Source: Clostridia bacterium | GTDB taxonomy: Bacteria > Bacillota > Clostridia > Oscillospirales > Acutalibacteraceae | DNA length: 64,000 nt | Reading direction: 5' to 3' | Assembly (NCBI GenBank): GCA_017474125.1 | Contig: JAFVIF010000075.1 | Span: 1 to 64,000, forward strand | Shown: positions 26,771-34,968 of the stretch, in pieces | How the letters are laid out: each line of letters begins with the position of its first letter | Position numbering within the stretch: position 1 is the stretch's first letter | Notes under the pieces: generated by a model | Databases searched by the model: none | What the model saw: the letters and a program-made list of their open reading frames with translations, nothing else | Told to the model about the DNA's origin: nothing | Made by a program: the position numbers and the translations under genes

Positions 26771-29178
26771 ATGAAACAGGAGAAATATAATTTTAGTGAA
26801 ATTGAAAAGAAATGGCAGGATATATGGGATAAGGAACAGCCCTTTGCCGCAAAGGACGACTACACCTTACCTAAGTTCTACGGTCTTGTAGAATTCCCTT
26901 ATCCTTCGGGTCAGGGACTTCACGTAGGACATCCGCGTTCCTATACCGCTATTGATATTGTTGCGCGTAAAAAACGTCTTCAGGGCTTTAACGTGCTGTA
27001 TCCTATGGGTTGGGATGCGTTCGGTCTTCCTACCGAAAACTTTGCTATTAAAAATCATATTCACCCCGAAATCGTTACCAAGAACAACGTTGAAAACTTT
27101 AAACGTCAGTTAAAGTCTTTAGGCTTTTCTTTTGACTGGAACAGAGAAATCAACACTACCGACCCCGCTTATTATAAGTGGACTCAGTGGATTTTCTTAA
27201 AGCTTTTCGAAAAGGGTCTTGCTTATAAGAAGCAAATGGCGGTTAACTGGTGTACCTCTTGTAAATGCGTGCTTGCTAACGAGGAGGTTGTAAACGGCGT
27301 TTGTGAGCGTTGCGGCAGTCAGGTTGTTCACAAGGAAAAAAGTCAGTGGATGCTTAAAATAACCGAGTATGCAGGTAAGCTTGTCGATGACCTTTCTACC
27401 GTTGATTTTATCGAGCGCGTTAAAATTCAGCAGGAAAACTGGATTGGCCGTTCCTACGGTACTCAGGTTAAGTTTACCGCTACAACGGGCGACGTTTTGG
27501 AAATTTATACTACCCGTGCCGATACTCTTTTCGGCGCTACCTATATGGTGCTTTCTCCCGAGCATCCCCTTATTGATAAGTGGGCTGACAGCATTGAGAA
27601 TATGGACGAGGTTAATGCTTACAGAGCAGAAGCTGCCAAGAAGTCCGATTTTGAACGTACCGAGCTCCAGAAGGATAAAACCGGTGTAAGACTTCAGGGC
27701 GTTAGAGCAATTAACCCCGTTAACAATACCGAAATTCCTATTTTCATTTCGGATTACGTACTTATTTCCTACGGTACCGGTGCTATTATGGCAGTACCTG
27801 CTCACGATACCCGTGACTGGGAATTTGCCAAAAAGTTCAACCTTCCCATTATTGAGGTTGTTAAGGGCGGTAACGTAGAGGAGGAAGCCTTTACCGATTG
27901 CGCTACGGGTATTATGGTTAACTCGGGCTTCCTTGACGGTATGAGCGTTGAGGATGCAAAGGTTGCTATTCAAAACTGGCTTACCGAAAGGGGAATAGGC
28001 GAAAAGAAAACAAACTATAAGCTTCGTGACTGGGTATTCTCCCGTCAGCGTTATTGGGGCGAGCCGATTCCTATGGTATATTGCGACTGCTGTGGATGGG
28101 TACCGCTGCCCGAAAGCCAATTGCCCTTACTGCTTCCCGAGGTTGAATCCTATGAGCCTACCGAAACGGGCGAATCTCCCCTTGCCAATATTCACGAATG
28201 GATTAATACAACCTGTCCCAAGTGCGGTGGCAAGGCTAAGCGTGAAACCGACACTATGCCACAGTGGGCCGGCTCTTCTTGGTACTTCCTGCGCTACTGT
28301 GACCCGAAAAACGATAAGGAGCTTGCTTCTAAGGAAGCACTTGAATATTGGGGTCCCGTTGACTGGTACAACGGCGGTATGGAGCATACAACACTTCACT
28401 TGCTTTACAGCCGTTTTTGGCATAAGTTCCTTTATGATATCGGTGTTGTTCCCAATCCCGAGCCTTACGCTAAGCGTACCAGCCACGGTATGATTTTGGG
28501 TGAAAACGGCGAAAAGATGTCTAAGTCGAGAGGCAACGTTATTAACCCCGATGATATTATCAACGAATTCGGCGCCGATACTATGCGTCTTTATGAAATG
28601 TTTATCGGTGACTTTGAAAAGGCCGCTCCTTGGAGCACCTCTTCCATTAAGGGCTGTAAGCGTTTCCTTGACAGAGTATGGGCATTGAAGGATAATGTTG
28701 TTGAGGCCGATTCCTACAGAGCAGAGGTTGAAAGCGAAGTTCATAAGATGATTCGCAAGGTTACCGACGATATTGAAAGCTTAAAGATGAATACGGCTAT
28801 AGCCTCTATGATGGCGTTCATTAATACTGTCGGTAATACTATCGGCAAGGCTGAATACAAAACCCTGCTTATTCTCCTTAATCCGTTTGCTCCCCACATT
28901 ACCGAAGAAATTTGGGAGGAAATGGGCTTTGAAGGCAGACTTAATCGGCTAAATGGCCCGAATATGATGAGGCTAAGTGCGTAGAAGCAACTGTAGAAAT
29001 CGTTGTGCAGATTAACGGTAAGCTAAAGGGCAGAATGAATATTTCCGCCGATATTACCGCCGAGGATGCTATTGCTCTTGCAAAGGAGCAGGAGTCGGTT
29101 AAGACCTTCCTTGAAGGTAAAACTATAGTTAAAGAGCTTTACGTTCCCAAAAAGCTTGTAAATATCGTAGTAAGATAA
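26771..29178 (+). CDS. leuS: leucyl-tRNA synthetase, interrupted by an apparent frameshift near 28,952
   Basis: The first frame (26771-28984) gives 737 residues: HVGH at 51-54, two zinc-type Cys pairs (CTSCKC, CERC), an editing domain at ~220-400, and KMSKS at 582-586. It then drifts into a non-family tail and stops at 28982. Another frame picks up the correct sequence at 28954 ([19 protein letters not shown]) and continues through INGKLKGRM to LVNIVVR, stopping at 29176. Joining them gives ~802 residues, the normal length. Loss of one base in the AAA/AA stretch at ~28951-28953 explains it. LeuRS is essential, so a sequencing or assembly error is most likely; a real truncation would remove the C-terminal tRNA-binding domain. 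Confidence 0.9.
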
Positions 29179-29184
29179 CGAATA

Positions 29185-29210
29185 TTCGCGGGGTGGAAAC
29201 ACCCCGCGAA
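29185..29210 (+). terminator. GC-rich stem-loop after leuS
   Basis: An 11-bp perfect stem, TTCGCGGGGTG/CACCCCGCGAA, closes a GAAA tetraloop. No good T run follows, so it could stabilise the 3' end of the mRNA rather than terminate on its own. Confidence 0.6.
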
Positions 29211-29227
29211 AAATATGAATAAAGTGC

Positions 29228-29256
29228 TTGACAAAAGGGAATACCTTTGTTATAAT
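29228..29256 (+). promoter_or_regulatory. promoter for tRNA-Lys
   Basis: Consensus TTGACA and TATAAT are 17 bases apart, 31 bases before the tRNA, which is typical of a strong stable-RNA promoter. Confidence 0.9.
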
Positions 29257-29287
29257 AACAAAGTCGCAAAGAAATCAGTATACTTAT

Positions 29288-29363
29288 GATCCATTAGCTC
29301 AGCCGGCAGAGCACATGACTTTTAATCATGGTGTCCGGGGTTCGATTCCCCGATGGGTCACCA
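29288..29363 (+). tRNA. tRNA-Lys (anticodon TTT)
   Basis: The gene has 76 bases and folds as a cloverleaf: acceptor GATCCAT with ATGGGTC, D arm around AGCTCAGCCGGCAGAGC, anticodon arm CATGA-CTTTTAA-TCATG, and T arm GGGG-TTCGATT-CCCC. The anticodon TTT reads AAA and AAG. The CCA end is encoded. It is a single gene with its own promoter and terminator. Confidence 0.95.
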
Positions 29364-29395
29364 AAAAAGACAAGTCGAATGACTTGTCTTTTTTA
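29362..29395 (+). terminator. terminator after tRNA-Lys
   Basis: AAAAGACAAGTC and GACTTGTCTTTTTT form a 10-12 bp hairpin with a GAAT loop directly after the CCA, and it ends in a T run. Confidence 0.9.
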
Positions 29396-29396
29396 T

Positions 29397-29616
29397 CCAT
29401 TGCGAAAGCAATGGTATATCATCAACAACGGCTCGCCGTTGTTGTATCTCATCAGTCCGTAAGGACTGTATATCATCACGCGTCAGCGTGTATCAAAAAC
29501 CTTTCGCAAAGAATGTATGCTCGCCATAAGCGATATAAACTCTCAAAACCTCGTTCAAAAGAACGAGGTTTTTTTATCCAAGCCGCAGGCTTGGTATGTA
29601 ATCACGCGTCAGCGTG
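29397..29616. repeat. array of short sequence-diverse hairpins with TATATCAT-type linkers
   Basis: Perfect short palindromes follow one another: 29397-29414 (CCATTGC/GCAATGG), 29423-29444 (CAACAACGG/CCGTTGTTG), 29453-29468 (CAGTCC/GGACTG), 29477-29490 (CACGC/GCGTG), 29578-29594 (CCAAGCC/GGCTTGG) and 29603-29616 (CACGC/GCGTG again). Loops are 3-4 bases. Linkers resemble TATATCAT, TATCTCAT and TATGTAAT. The stems differ while the linkers are alike. A terminator hairpin (29536-29573) lies in the middle. No protein is encoded. It resembles families of intergenic palindromic repeats in gut Clostridia; the mechanism is unknown. Confidence 0.75.
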
Positions 29617-29634
29617 TATCAAATAACCTTTCGC
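29475..29634. repeat. pair of ~33-base direct repeats around an internal terminator
   Basis: The stretch at 29475-29507 is nearly identical to 29601-29634. Both contain the CACGCGTCAGCGTG hairpin and end in AACCTTTCGC; the second copy has one extra or changed base. The copies are 126 bases apart. Between them lies a strong hairpin (AACCTCGTTC/GAACGAGGTT plus T7, ~29536-29573). Confidence 0.7.
29536..29573 (+). terminator. second intrinsic terminator within the hairpin array
   Basis: AAAACCTCGTTC and GAACGAGGTTTT form a perfect stem with an AAAA loop followed by a T run. It could stop read-through from tRNA-Lys before the esterase gene. Confidence 0.85.
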
Positions 29635-29656
29635 TGTGTGATAAAAAAGTTTATAC

Positions 29657-29684
29657 TTGATAATTTATTTCAATATAGTATAAT
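29657..29684 (+). promoter_or_regulatory. candidate promoter for the SASA esterase
   Basis: TTGATA and TATAAT are 16 bases apart, 22 bases before the start codon, with GAAGGGCG as ribosome site. Confidence 0.6.
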
Positions 29685-29705
29685 CTGTTTGAAGGGCGTG
29701 ATTTT

Positions 29706-30488
29706 ATGAATTACGATATTATTATTCAGGCAGGACAGTCTAATGCCGAGGGTTACGGTTTTGGTCCTGTTGAAAAAGAGTACGAAGTAAATGACAAAAT
29801 TTTACATATGAATGCATTGAAAAGCGTTGTTTCACACGAGCCGTACATTACAATTACTTATGAAGATAAGCCTTTCGAAATTATCCCTGCCGACTACCGA
29901 GAAAACGAGAATGGTAAGATTGGCGATTTTTCACTTTCTTTTTCAAGTCGCTTCGTTGAAGAGGGAATGTTAGACGAAGACCGCAAACTTCTTATAATCC
30001 GTGCAGGTGTAGGCTCAACGGGTTTTGTAAGAGGTAACTGGGGAAAATGTGCTCAGCTTGGGCTTAAAATGCTCGAAATGATAGATTACGCGTTATCTTT
30101 GGGGGAAGACTGCCGTTTGGTTGCTTTTCTTTGGCATCAGGGCGAAACCGATGCGGCAAGAGGATGTATTCCCGAAGTTTATCGTATGCAAATTGAAAAT
30201 ATGGTTAATTTAGTTCGTTCCCGTTATAACGCTTATGATTTACCTTTTATAGCAGGTGACTTTGTTCACCATTGGAAAAATATGAATCTTAAAATTTGCG
30301 AACCGATTATTTCAAAGCTTAACGAGGCTTTAGATAATTTAGGGAATTCGGCATTTGTCAAGACCGACGGACTTCTTTCAAATAATCAAAAAATCGGCAA
30401 CAAAGATGTTATTCATTTTTGCAGACAATCTCTTCACGAGTTGGGTGAACGCTATTTTGAGGCATATAAGGATATAATTAAAGCCTGA
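29706..30488 (+). CDS. SASA-family carbohydrate esterase (sialate O-acetylesterase / CE6-like)
   Basis: The protein has 260 residues and no signal peptide, so it should act inside the cell. The block IIIQAGQSNAEGYG carries the GQSN motif with nucleophile Ser12. A second block FLWHQGETDA lies at ~141-150, and a late DVIHF supplies the likely catalytic His. This order fits the SASA (DUF303) hydrolases that remove acetyl groups from sialic acid or plant sugars. The true substrate is not evident. It is monocistronic, with its own promoter, next to a repeat array and a tRNA gene, a common place for acquired genes. Confidence 0.8.
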   Translation: MNYDIIIQAGQSNAEGYGFGPVEKEYEVNDKILHMNALKSVVSHEPYITITYEDKPFEIIPADYRENENGKIGDFSLSFSSRFVEEGMLDEDRKLLIIRAGVGSTGFVRGNWGKCAQLGLKMLEMIDYALSLGEDCRLVAFLWHQGETDAARGCIPEVYRMQIENMVNLVRSRYNAYDLPFIAGDFVHHWKNMNLKICEPIISKLNEALDNLGNSAFVKTDGLLSNNQKIGNKDVIHFCRQSLHELGERYFEAYKDIIKA

Positions 30489-30490
30489 TA

Positions 30491-30519
30491 TTGCAACTAA
30501 AATTAAACTGTGGTATAAT
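30491..30519 (+). promoter_or_regulatory. candidate promoter for the FAD oxidoreductase
   Basis: TTGCAA and TATAAT are 17 bases apart, starting just after the esterase stop and ending 34 bases before the next start codon. Confidence 0.65.
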
Positions 30520-30553
30520 AATTTAGCAATAAACTATGTTTGGAGTAGGTTAT

Positions 30554-31924
30554 ATGAATTACGACGTTATAATTATCGGCGCGGGTCCCGGCGGTATATT
30601 TGCCGCTTTCGAGCTTATGCAAAAAAATCCTGATTTAAAGGTGGCTGTTTTTGAGGCGGGTCACGAGCTTAGTAAACGTCACTGCCCTATTGACGGCAAA
30701 AAGATTAAAAGCTGTATAGGCTGTAAAAGCTGTTCTATTATGAGTGGCTTTGGCGGCGCAGGTGCTTTTTCCGACGGTAAGTATAATATTACCAACGATT
30801 TCGGCGGCACCCTTTACGAATACATCGGTAAAAGCGAAGCTCTTGAGCTTATGAGGTATATTGATAAGATTAATTTAAAGTACGGTGGAGAGGGAACTAA
30901 GCTATATACTACCGCCGGCTCTCGTTTTAAAACTCTTTGTATTCAGCACGATTTGCATTTGCTTGATGCATCGGTTCGTCATTTAGGCACCGATATAAAC
31001 TATATTGTGCTTGAAAACCTGTATGCCGATTTAAAGGAAAAGGTTGACTTTTTCTTCGATACCTCAGTTGACAGCGTTTCTGTTATTGAGGGAGGATATT
31101 CGGTGAAATGTAAGGCAGGGGAGTTCTCTGCACCTGATTGTGTTATTTCTGTAGGCAGAAGCGGAAGCAAATGGATGGAAAAAGTTTGTGCCGAGCTTGA
31201 AATTCCCACAAATTCAAATCGAGTTGATATTGGTGTGCGTGTTGAATTGCCTGCGGCTGTTTTTGCTCACCTTACCGATGAGCTTTATGAAAGTAAAATT
31301 GTTTACCGTACCGAAAAATACGGTGATAAGGTTCGTACTTTCTGTATGAATCCGAAGGGTGCGGTTGTTAACGAGAACACTAACGGAATTATTACGGTTA
31401 ACGGTCATAGCTACGAGGATCCCGAAAGGCAAACCGAGAATACTAACTTTGCGTTACTTGTTGCAAAGCATTTTTCCGAGCCCTTTAAGGATTCCAACGG
31501 CTACGGCGAAAGCATTGCAAGGCTTAGTAATATGCTTGGCGGCGGAGTAATCGTTCAGCGCTTCGGCGACCTTATAAGAGGTAAGCGTTCTACACCAAGC
31601 CGTATTGAGGAGGCCTTTATCACTCCTACCCTTAACGCTACCCCCGGCGATTTAAGCCTTGTATTACCTAAGCGTATTCTTGACGGTATTATTGAAATGC
31701 TTTACGCTCTTGATAAGGTTGCTCCCGGTACGGCTAACGATGATACTCTCCTTTACGGTGTTGAGGTTAAGTTCTATAATATGGAGGTTGAGGTAGACAG
31801 TAAGCTTCAAACCAAGTATAAAGGCCTTTATATTATAGGCGATGGCAGTGGAATTACCCATTCGCTTTCTCATGCTTCGGCCAGCGGTGTGCACGTAGCA
31901 AGAAGTATTGCAGAAAATAAATAA
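30554..31924 (+). CDS. FAD-dependent dehydrogenase (COG2509-type)
   Basis: The protein has 456 residues from the ATG at 30554, eight bases after GGAG. A dinucleotide-binding motif DVIIIGAGPGGIFAAFEL starts the protein. A Cys-rich stretch follows (RHCPIDGKKIKSCIGCKSCSI), then GFGGAGAFSDGKYN. The C-terminus has GLYIIGDGSGITHSLSHASASG, which closes the FAD site. This layout matches uncharacterised FAD dehydrogenases of the COG2509 group. The Cys cluster may hold a metal or a redox disulfide. The substrate is unknown. No terminator is visible before the T-box promoter downstream. Confidence 0.85.
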   Translation: MNYDVIIIGAGPGGIFAAFELMQKNPDLKVAVFEAGHELSKRHCPIDGKKIKSCIGCKSCSIMSGFGGAGAFSDGKYNITNDFGGTLYEYIGKSEALELMRYIDKINLKYGGEGTKLYTTAGSRFKTLCIQHDLHLLDASVRHLGTDINYIVLENLYADLKEKVDFFFDTSVDSVSVIEGGYSVKCKAGEFSAPDCVISVGRSGSKWMEKVCAELEIPTNSNRVDIGVRVELPAAVFAHLTDELYESKIVYRTEKYGDKVRTFCMNPKGAVVNENTNGIITVNGHSYEDPERQTENTNFALLVAKHFSEPFKDSNGYGESIARLSNMLGGGVIVQRFGDLIRGKRSTPSRIEEAFITPTLNATPGDLSLVLPKRILDGIIEMLYALDKVAPGTANDDTLLYGVEVKFYNMEVEVDSKLQTKYKGLYIIGDGSGITHSLSHASASGVHVARSIAENK

Positions 31925-31942
31925 TTTTTTTCAAAAAAGTAC

Positions 31943-31971
31943 TTGACAAAGAAAAATAAGAGTGATATACT
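31943..31971 (+). promoter_or_regulatory. promoter of T-box unit 1
   Basis: Consensus TTGACA and TATACT with a 17-base spacer, 18 bases after the preceding stop codon. It drives the first T-box leader. Confidence 0.88.
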
Positions 31972-31977
31972 CTTTAC

Positions 31978-32250
31978 CATACTAAAGCGATGACGAAGAC
32001 GGTCAAGGATTTTAACTTACAGAGAGTCGGTGGTTGCTGCGAACCGATAGTGAAAATTCTTAGAAGACCCATCCCTTCCGAGCCGGAAGTCCGAAAGATT
32101 ATCGAGTAGACGCTTCCCGTGATTGCTGCGTTAATGCATAGGAATTGTTGGATTCCAAGAGTGGCGGTTTTTAATCGCAATTTGAGTGGTACCGCGAGTG
32201 TTAATTCACACCCGTCTCAAAGTAAAACTTTGAGATGGGTGTTTTTATTT
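31978..32250 (+). promoter_or_regulatory. T-box riboswitch 1, specifier read as ATC (Ile)
   Basis: Features seen: GCGATGACGAAG at the foot of Stem I, the AGAGAG bulge at ~32021, an apical TCGGTGG...ACCGA, the closing CTTCCGAGC, the T-box AGTGGTACCGCG at 32185-32196, and a terminator CACCCGTCTCAAAG/CTTTGAGATGGGTG (32209-32241) plus T run. The antiterminator TGGT requires discriminator A. Counting from GAGC as in other T-boxes, the specifier is ATC at 32071-32073, an Ile codon. The T-box call is firm; the specifier is a hand alignment. Confidence 0.9.
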
Positions 32251-32280
32251 TAATTTTAAAAAAGAAAGGGAGTAAACAAA

Positions 32281-34548
32281 ATGACTACCAACACAGCCAA
32301 ACAACAGTTAATGGAGGTTGCAGCGCGAATTAAAGAGTTGCGAGAGATAATGGGCTGGTCTGTTGCCGAAATGGCAAAGAAAACCGAAGTTAGCGAAGAA
32401 ATGTACGTTACCTATGAAAGCGCAAATGCTGATATTCCCTTTTCCTTTATTCACAAATGCGCTTTAAGCTTTGACGTTGAGCTGACCGAGCTTCTTGAAG
32501 GACGCACCGCAAAGCTTTCTACCTACACCGTAACCCGTAAGGGTAAGGGTCAGGCTACCGCCAAGGAGGAAGGTATTGATATTAAAAACCTTGCTCCGAA
32601 ATTCAGGGATAAAATAGCAGAGCCGTACTATGTAAGATACGAGTACTCTGCTTCTCAGCAAAATAAGCCTATTCATTTAACTACCCACTCGGGACAGGAA
32701 TTCGACCTGATACTCAGCGGCTCCTTAAAGGTGCAAATAGGTGACCATACCGAAATTCTTAATGAAGGCGACAGCATTTACTATAACAGCTCTACCCCTC
32801 ACGGAATGATAGCAGTAGGCGGTGAGGATTGCGTTTTCTGTGCTGTAGTACTTCCCGGTGCAGAGGTTAAGGAGGAAACCGTAAGGCGCAGTATTGCTTC
32901 GGCTAAGGTTTCCGAAAAGCTTGTTTGCGAAAAGTTTGTTACTACTACCGAAAATGAAAACGGTGAGCTTAAGGATATTACCTTTAAGAATACCGAGACC
33001 TTTAACTTCGGTTTTGATATTGTAGACGGTATTGCCGATAAATATCCCGAAAAGCTCGCAATGCTTCACGTTGATAAGCATAAGGAGGAGCGTCGCTTTA
33101 CCTTTAAGGATATTAAACGCGCTTCAAATCAGTGCGCCAACTACTTTACCTCTTTAGGTATTAAGCGCGGCGATAAGGTAATGCTCGTGCTCAAGCGCCA
33201 TTATCAGTTCTGGTTCTGTATGGTTGCCCTTCATAAAATCGGTGCTGTGGCAATCCCCGCTACAAATCAGCTTAAGGAACATGATTTTGAATATCGCTTC
33301 AACGCTGCGGGTGTAAGCGCTATAGTGTGTACCGCTGACGGCGACACTGCTGAAATTGCGGAACGCGCCGCCCAAAACTGTCCTCAGGTTAAAAACCTTG
33401 TTTTGGTTGGAAATAAGCGTGAGGGCTGGCACGATTTTGACAGCGAGTATAAGCTGTTTTCAGGTAAGTACGAAAGGGAGGAGAATGCTTCGGCAGGCGA
33501 TGAGGTTGCCCTTATGTTCTTTACCTCGGGTACTACCGGCAATCCAAAAATGGCGGCTCATAAGCATACCTATGCTTTAGGCCATTTTGTAACCGCTAAG
33601 TATTGGCATTGCTGTGAAAGAGACGGCCTGCACCTTACCATTTCCGATACAGGTTGGGGTAAATCTCTTTGGGGTAAGCTTTACGGACAGTGGCTTTGCG
33701 AGGGCGCGGTATTCGTTTATGACTTTGATAAGTTCGATGCCGACGAAATTCTGCCTATGTTCGAAAAGTACAATATAACTACCTTCTGTGCTCCCCCAAC
33801 AATGCTTAGAATGCTTGTTAAGGGCGACCTTTCAAAATACGACCTTTCCTCTATTCACCATATGACAACGGCAGGTGAGGCGCTTAATCCCGAGGTGTTC
33901 CGCCAGTTTGAGGAAGCAACGGGACTTCAGATAATGGAGGGCTTCGGTCAAACCGAAACCACCCTTACCATCGCTAACCTTTGCGGCACAACACCTAAGG
34001 TGGGCGCTATGGGTAAGGCTTCTCCTCAGTACGACGTTGATATAGTTGACCCTGACGGTAACTCGGTTGCCGACGGTGAGGTGGGCGAAATTGTAATAAG
34101 AACCAAGGACACTGTTCCTTGCGGCTTGTTTAAAGAATACTATCTTGACGAGGAAAAGACTACGGAGGCTTGGCACGACGGTATGTACCATACGGGTGAT
34201 ACTGCGTGGCGTGATGAGGATGGCTACTTCTGGTACGTAAGCCGTATTGACGACGTAATTAAATCTTCGGGTTACCGTATCGGCCCCTTCGAAATCGAAA
34301 GCGTTATTATGGAGCTTCCTTACGTGCTTGAGTGCGGTGTTTCTGCCGCTCCCGACGAGGTGAGAGGTCAGGTTGTTAAGGCAAGCGTTGTGCTTGTAAA
34401 GGGCACCGAGCCTACAGAAGAGCTTAAAAAGGAAATCCAGACCTACGTTAAGGAGCATACAGCGCCTTATAAATACCCGAGAATAGTTGTATTTAAGGAT
34501 GAGCTCCCCAAGACTATCAGCGGTAAAATTCAGCGAAATAAGCTGTAA
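32281..34548 (+). CDS. XRE-HTH / cupin / acyl-CoA synthetase fusion, copy 1
   Basis: The protein has 755 residues in three parts. Residues ~10-65 form an XRE-type helix-turn-helix (RIKELREIMGWSVAEMAKKTEVSEEMYVTYE). Residues ~125-190 form a cupin barrel (GQEFDLILSGSLKVQIGDH...EGDSIYYNSSTPHGMIAVG). Residues ~245-755 form an AMP-forming acyl-CoA synthetase with the ATP loop TSGTTGNPK at ~414, TTAGEALNPE, GFGQTE, YHTGDTAW and the C-terminal SGKIQRNKL with catalytic Lys749. The synthetase resembles medium- or short-chain enzymes. T-box control by an apparent Ile specifier suggests 2-methylbutyrate as substrate (inference). It is the only gene of its unit before the next promoter. Confidence 0.88.
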   Translation: MTTNTAKQQLMEVAARIKELREIMGWSVAEMAKKTEVSEEMYVTYESANADIPFSFIHKCALSFDVELTELLEGRTAKLSTYTVTRKGKGQATAKEEGIDIKNLAPKFRDKIAEPYYVRYEYSASQQNKPIHLTTHSGQEFDLILSGSLKVQIGDHTEILNEGDSIYYNSSTPHGMIAVGGEDCVFCAVVLPGAEVKEETVRRSIASAKVSEKLVCEKFVTTTENENGELKDITFKNTETFNFGFDIVDGIADKYPEKLAMLHVDKHKEERRFTFKDIKRASNQCANYFTSLGIKRGDKVMLVLKRHYQFWFCMVALHKIGAVAIPATNQLKEHDFEYRFNAAGVSAIVCTADGDTAEIAERAAQNCPQVKNLVLVGNKREGWHDFDSEYKLFSGKYEREENASAGDEVALMFFTSGTTGNPKMAAHKHTYALGHFVTAKYWHCCERDGLHLTISDTGWGKSLWGKLYGQWLCEGAVFVYDFDKFDADEILPMFEKYNITTFCAPPTMLRMLVKGDLSKYDLSSIHHMTTAGEALNPEVFRQFEEATGLQIMEGFGQTETTLTIANLCGTTPKVGAMGKASPQYDVDIVDPDGNSVADGEVGEIVIRTKDTVPCGLFKEYYLDEEKTTEAWHDGMYHTGDTAWRDEDGYFWYVSRIDDVIKSSGYRIGPFEIESVIMELPYVLECGVSAAPDEVRGQVVKASVVLVKGTEPTEELKKEIQTYVKEHTAPYKYPRIVVFKDELPKTISGKIQRNKL

Positions 34549-34626
34549 TTTATTAAAATTGTATTTGAACGTGGGCATTGCGCTTTTAGTACAAATTTCG
34601 TATTAAAGGTAAGAAAAAAGAGAATG

Positions 34627-34655
34627 TTGACTTTTAACCAAAGTTATGTTATAAT
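34627..34655 (+). promoter_or_regulatory. promoter of T-box unit 2
   Basis: TTGACT and TATAAT are 17 bases apart, 78 bases after copy 1. It drives the second T-box leader. Confidence 0.85.
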
Positions 34656-34661
34656 GTGACA

Positions 34662-34940
34662 GTCAATAAAGGCTTTGACGAAGAGTACTCCTTCGATGCG
34701 CTTTTCAGAGAGACGGTGGCAGGTGAAAACCGTCAAGTAGCAGTAGGTGTTTGTAGCTTCTGAGCCGAGGAGAAGAACGTATTTTATATTAGTAGAACTC
34801 CTCCGTGATTGCTGCGTTAATGCATAGGAATTGTTGGATTCCAAGAGTGGCGGTCTTCCGCAATTTGAGTGGTACCGCGGGTGTGAAATATTATTTGACA
34901 CTCGTCTCAAAGGCATTACTTTGGGACGGGTGTTTTTTCT
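34662..34940 (+). promoter_or_regulatory. T-box riboswitch 2, specifier read as GTA (Val)
   Basis: Features seen: TGACGAAGAGTA at the foot of Stem I, the AGAGAG bulge, ACGGTGG...ACCGT, the closing CTTCTGAGC, T-box AGTGGTACCGCG at 34868-34879, and a terminator (34898-34933) with T run. At the same offset from GAGC as in T-box 1, the specifier is GTA at 34753-34755, a Val codon. A 52-base central part (34803-34854) is identical to 32117-32168 of T-box 1, while Stem I differs. The specifier call is tentative. Confidence 0.88.
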
Positions 34941-34968
34941 GTCCCGACGAAATGGAGTACAAAAAACT

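Noticed and set aside
27197..28120. 307-residue frame on the minus strand inside leuS
   Set aside because: Antisense to conserved LeuRS sequence and without start signals.
28940..28990. Programmed frameshift or stop-codon recoding in leuS
   Set aside because: No slippery heptamer and no following stem-loop are seen near 28,952, and LeuRS is not known to use recoding; a lost base is simpler.
29397..29616. Possible CRISPR array
   Set aside because: There is no constant repeat with unique spacers. The conserved part is a short linker and the variable parts are perfect palindromes; no cas genes are nearby.
29228..29626. 132-residue open frame over the tRNA-Lys gene
   Set aside because: It runs through the tRNA, its terminator and the hairpin array; it has no ribosome site and no protein-like composition.
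34831..34968. 46-residue N-terminal extension of synthetase copy 2
   Set aside because: It overlaps the T-box antiterminator and terminator; the ATG at 34969 matches the start of copy 1 and follows GGAG.
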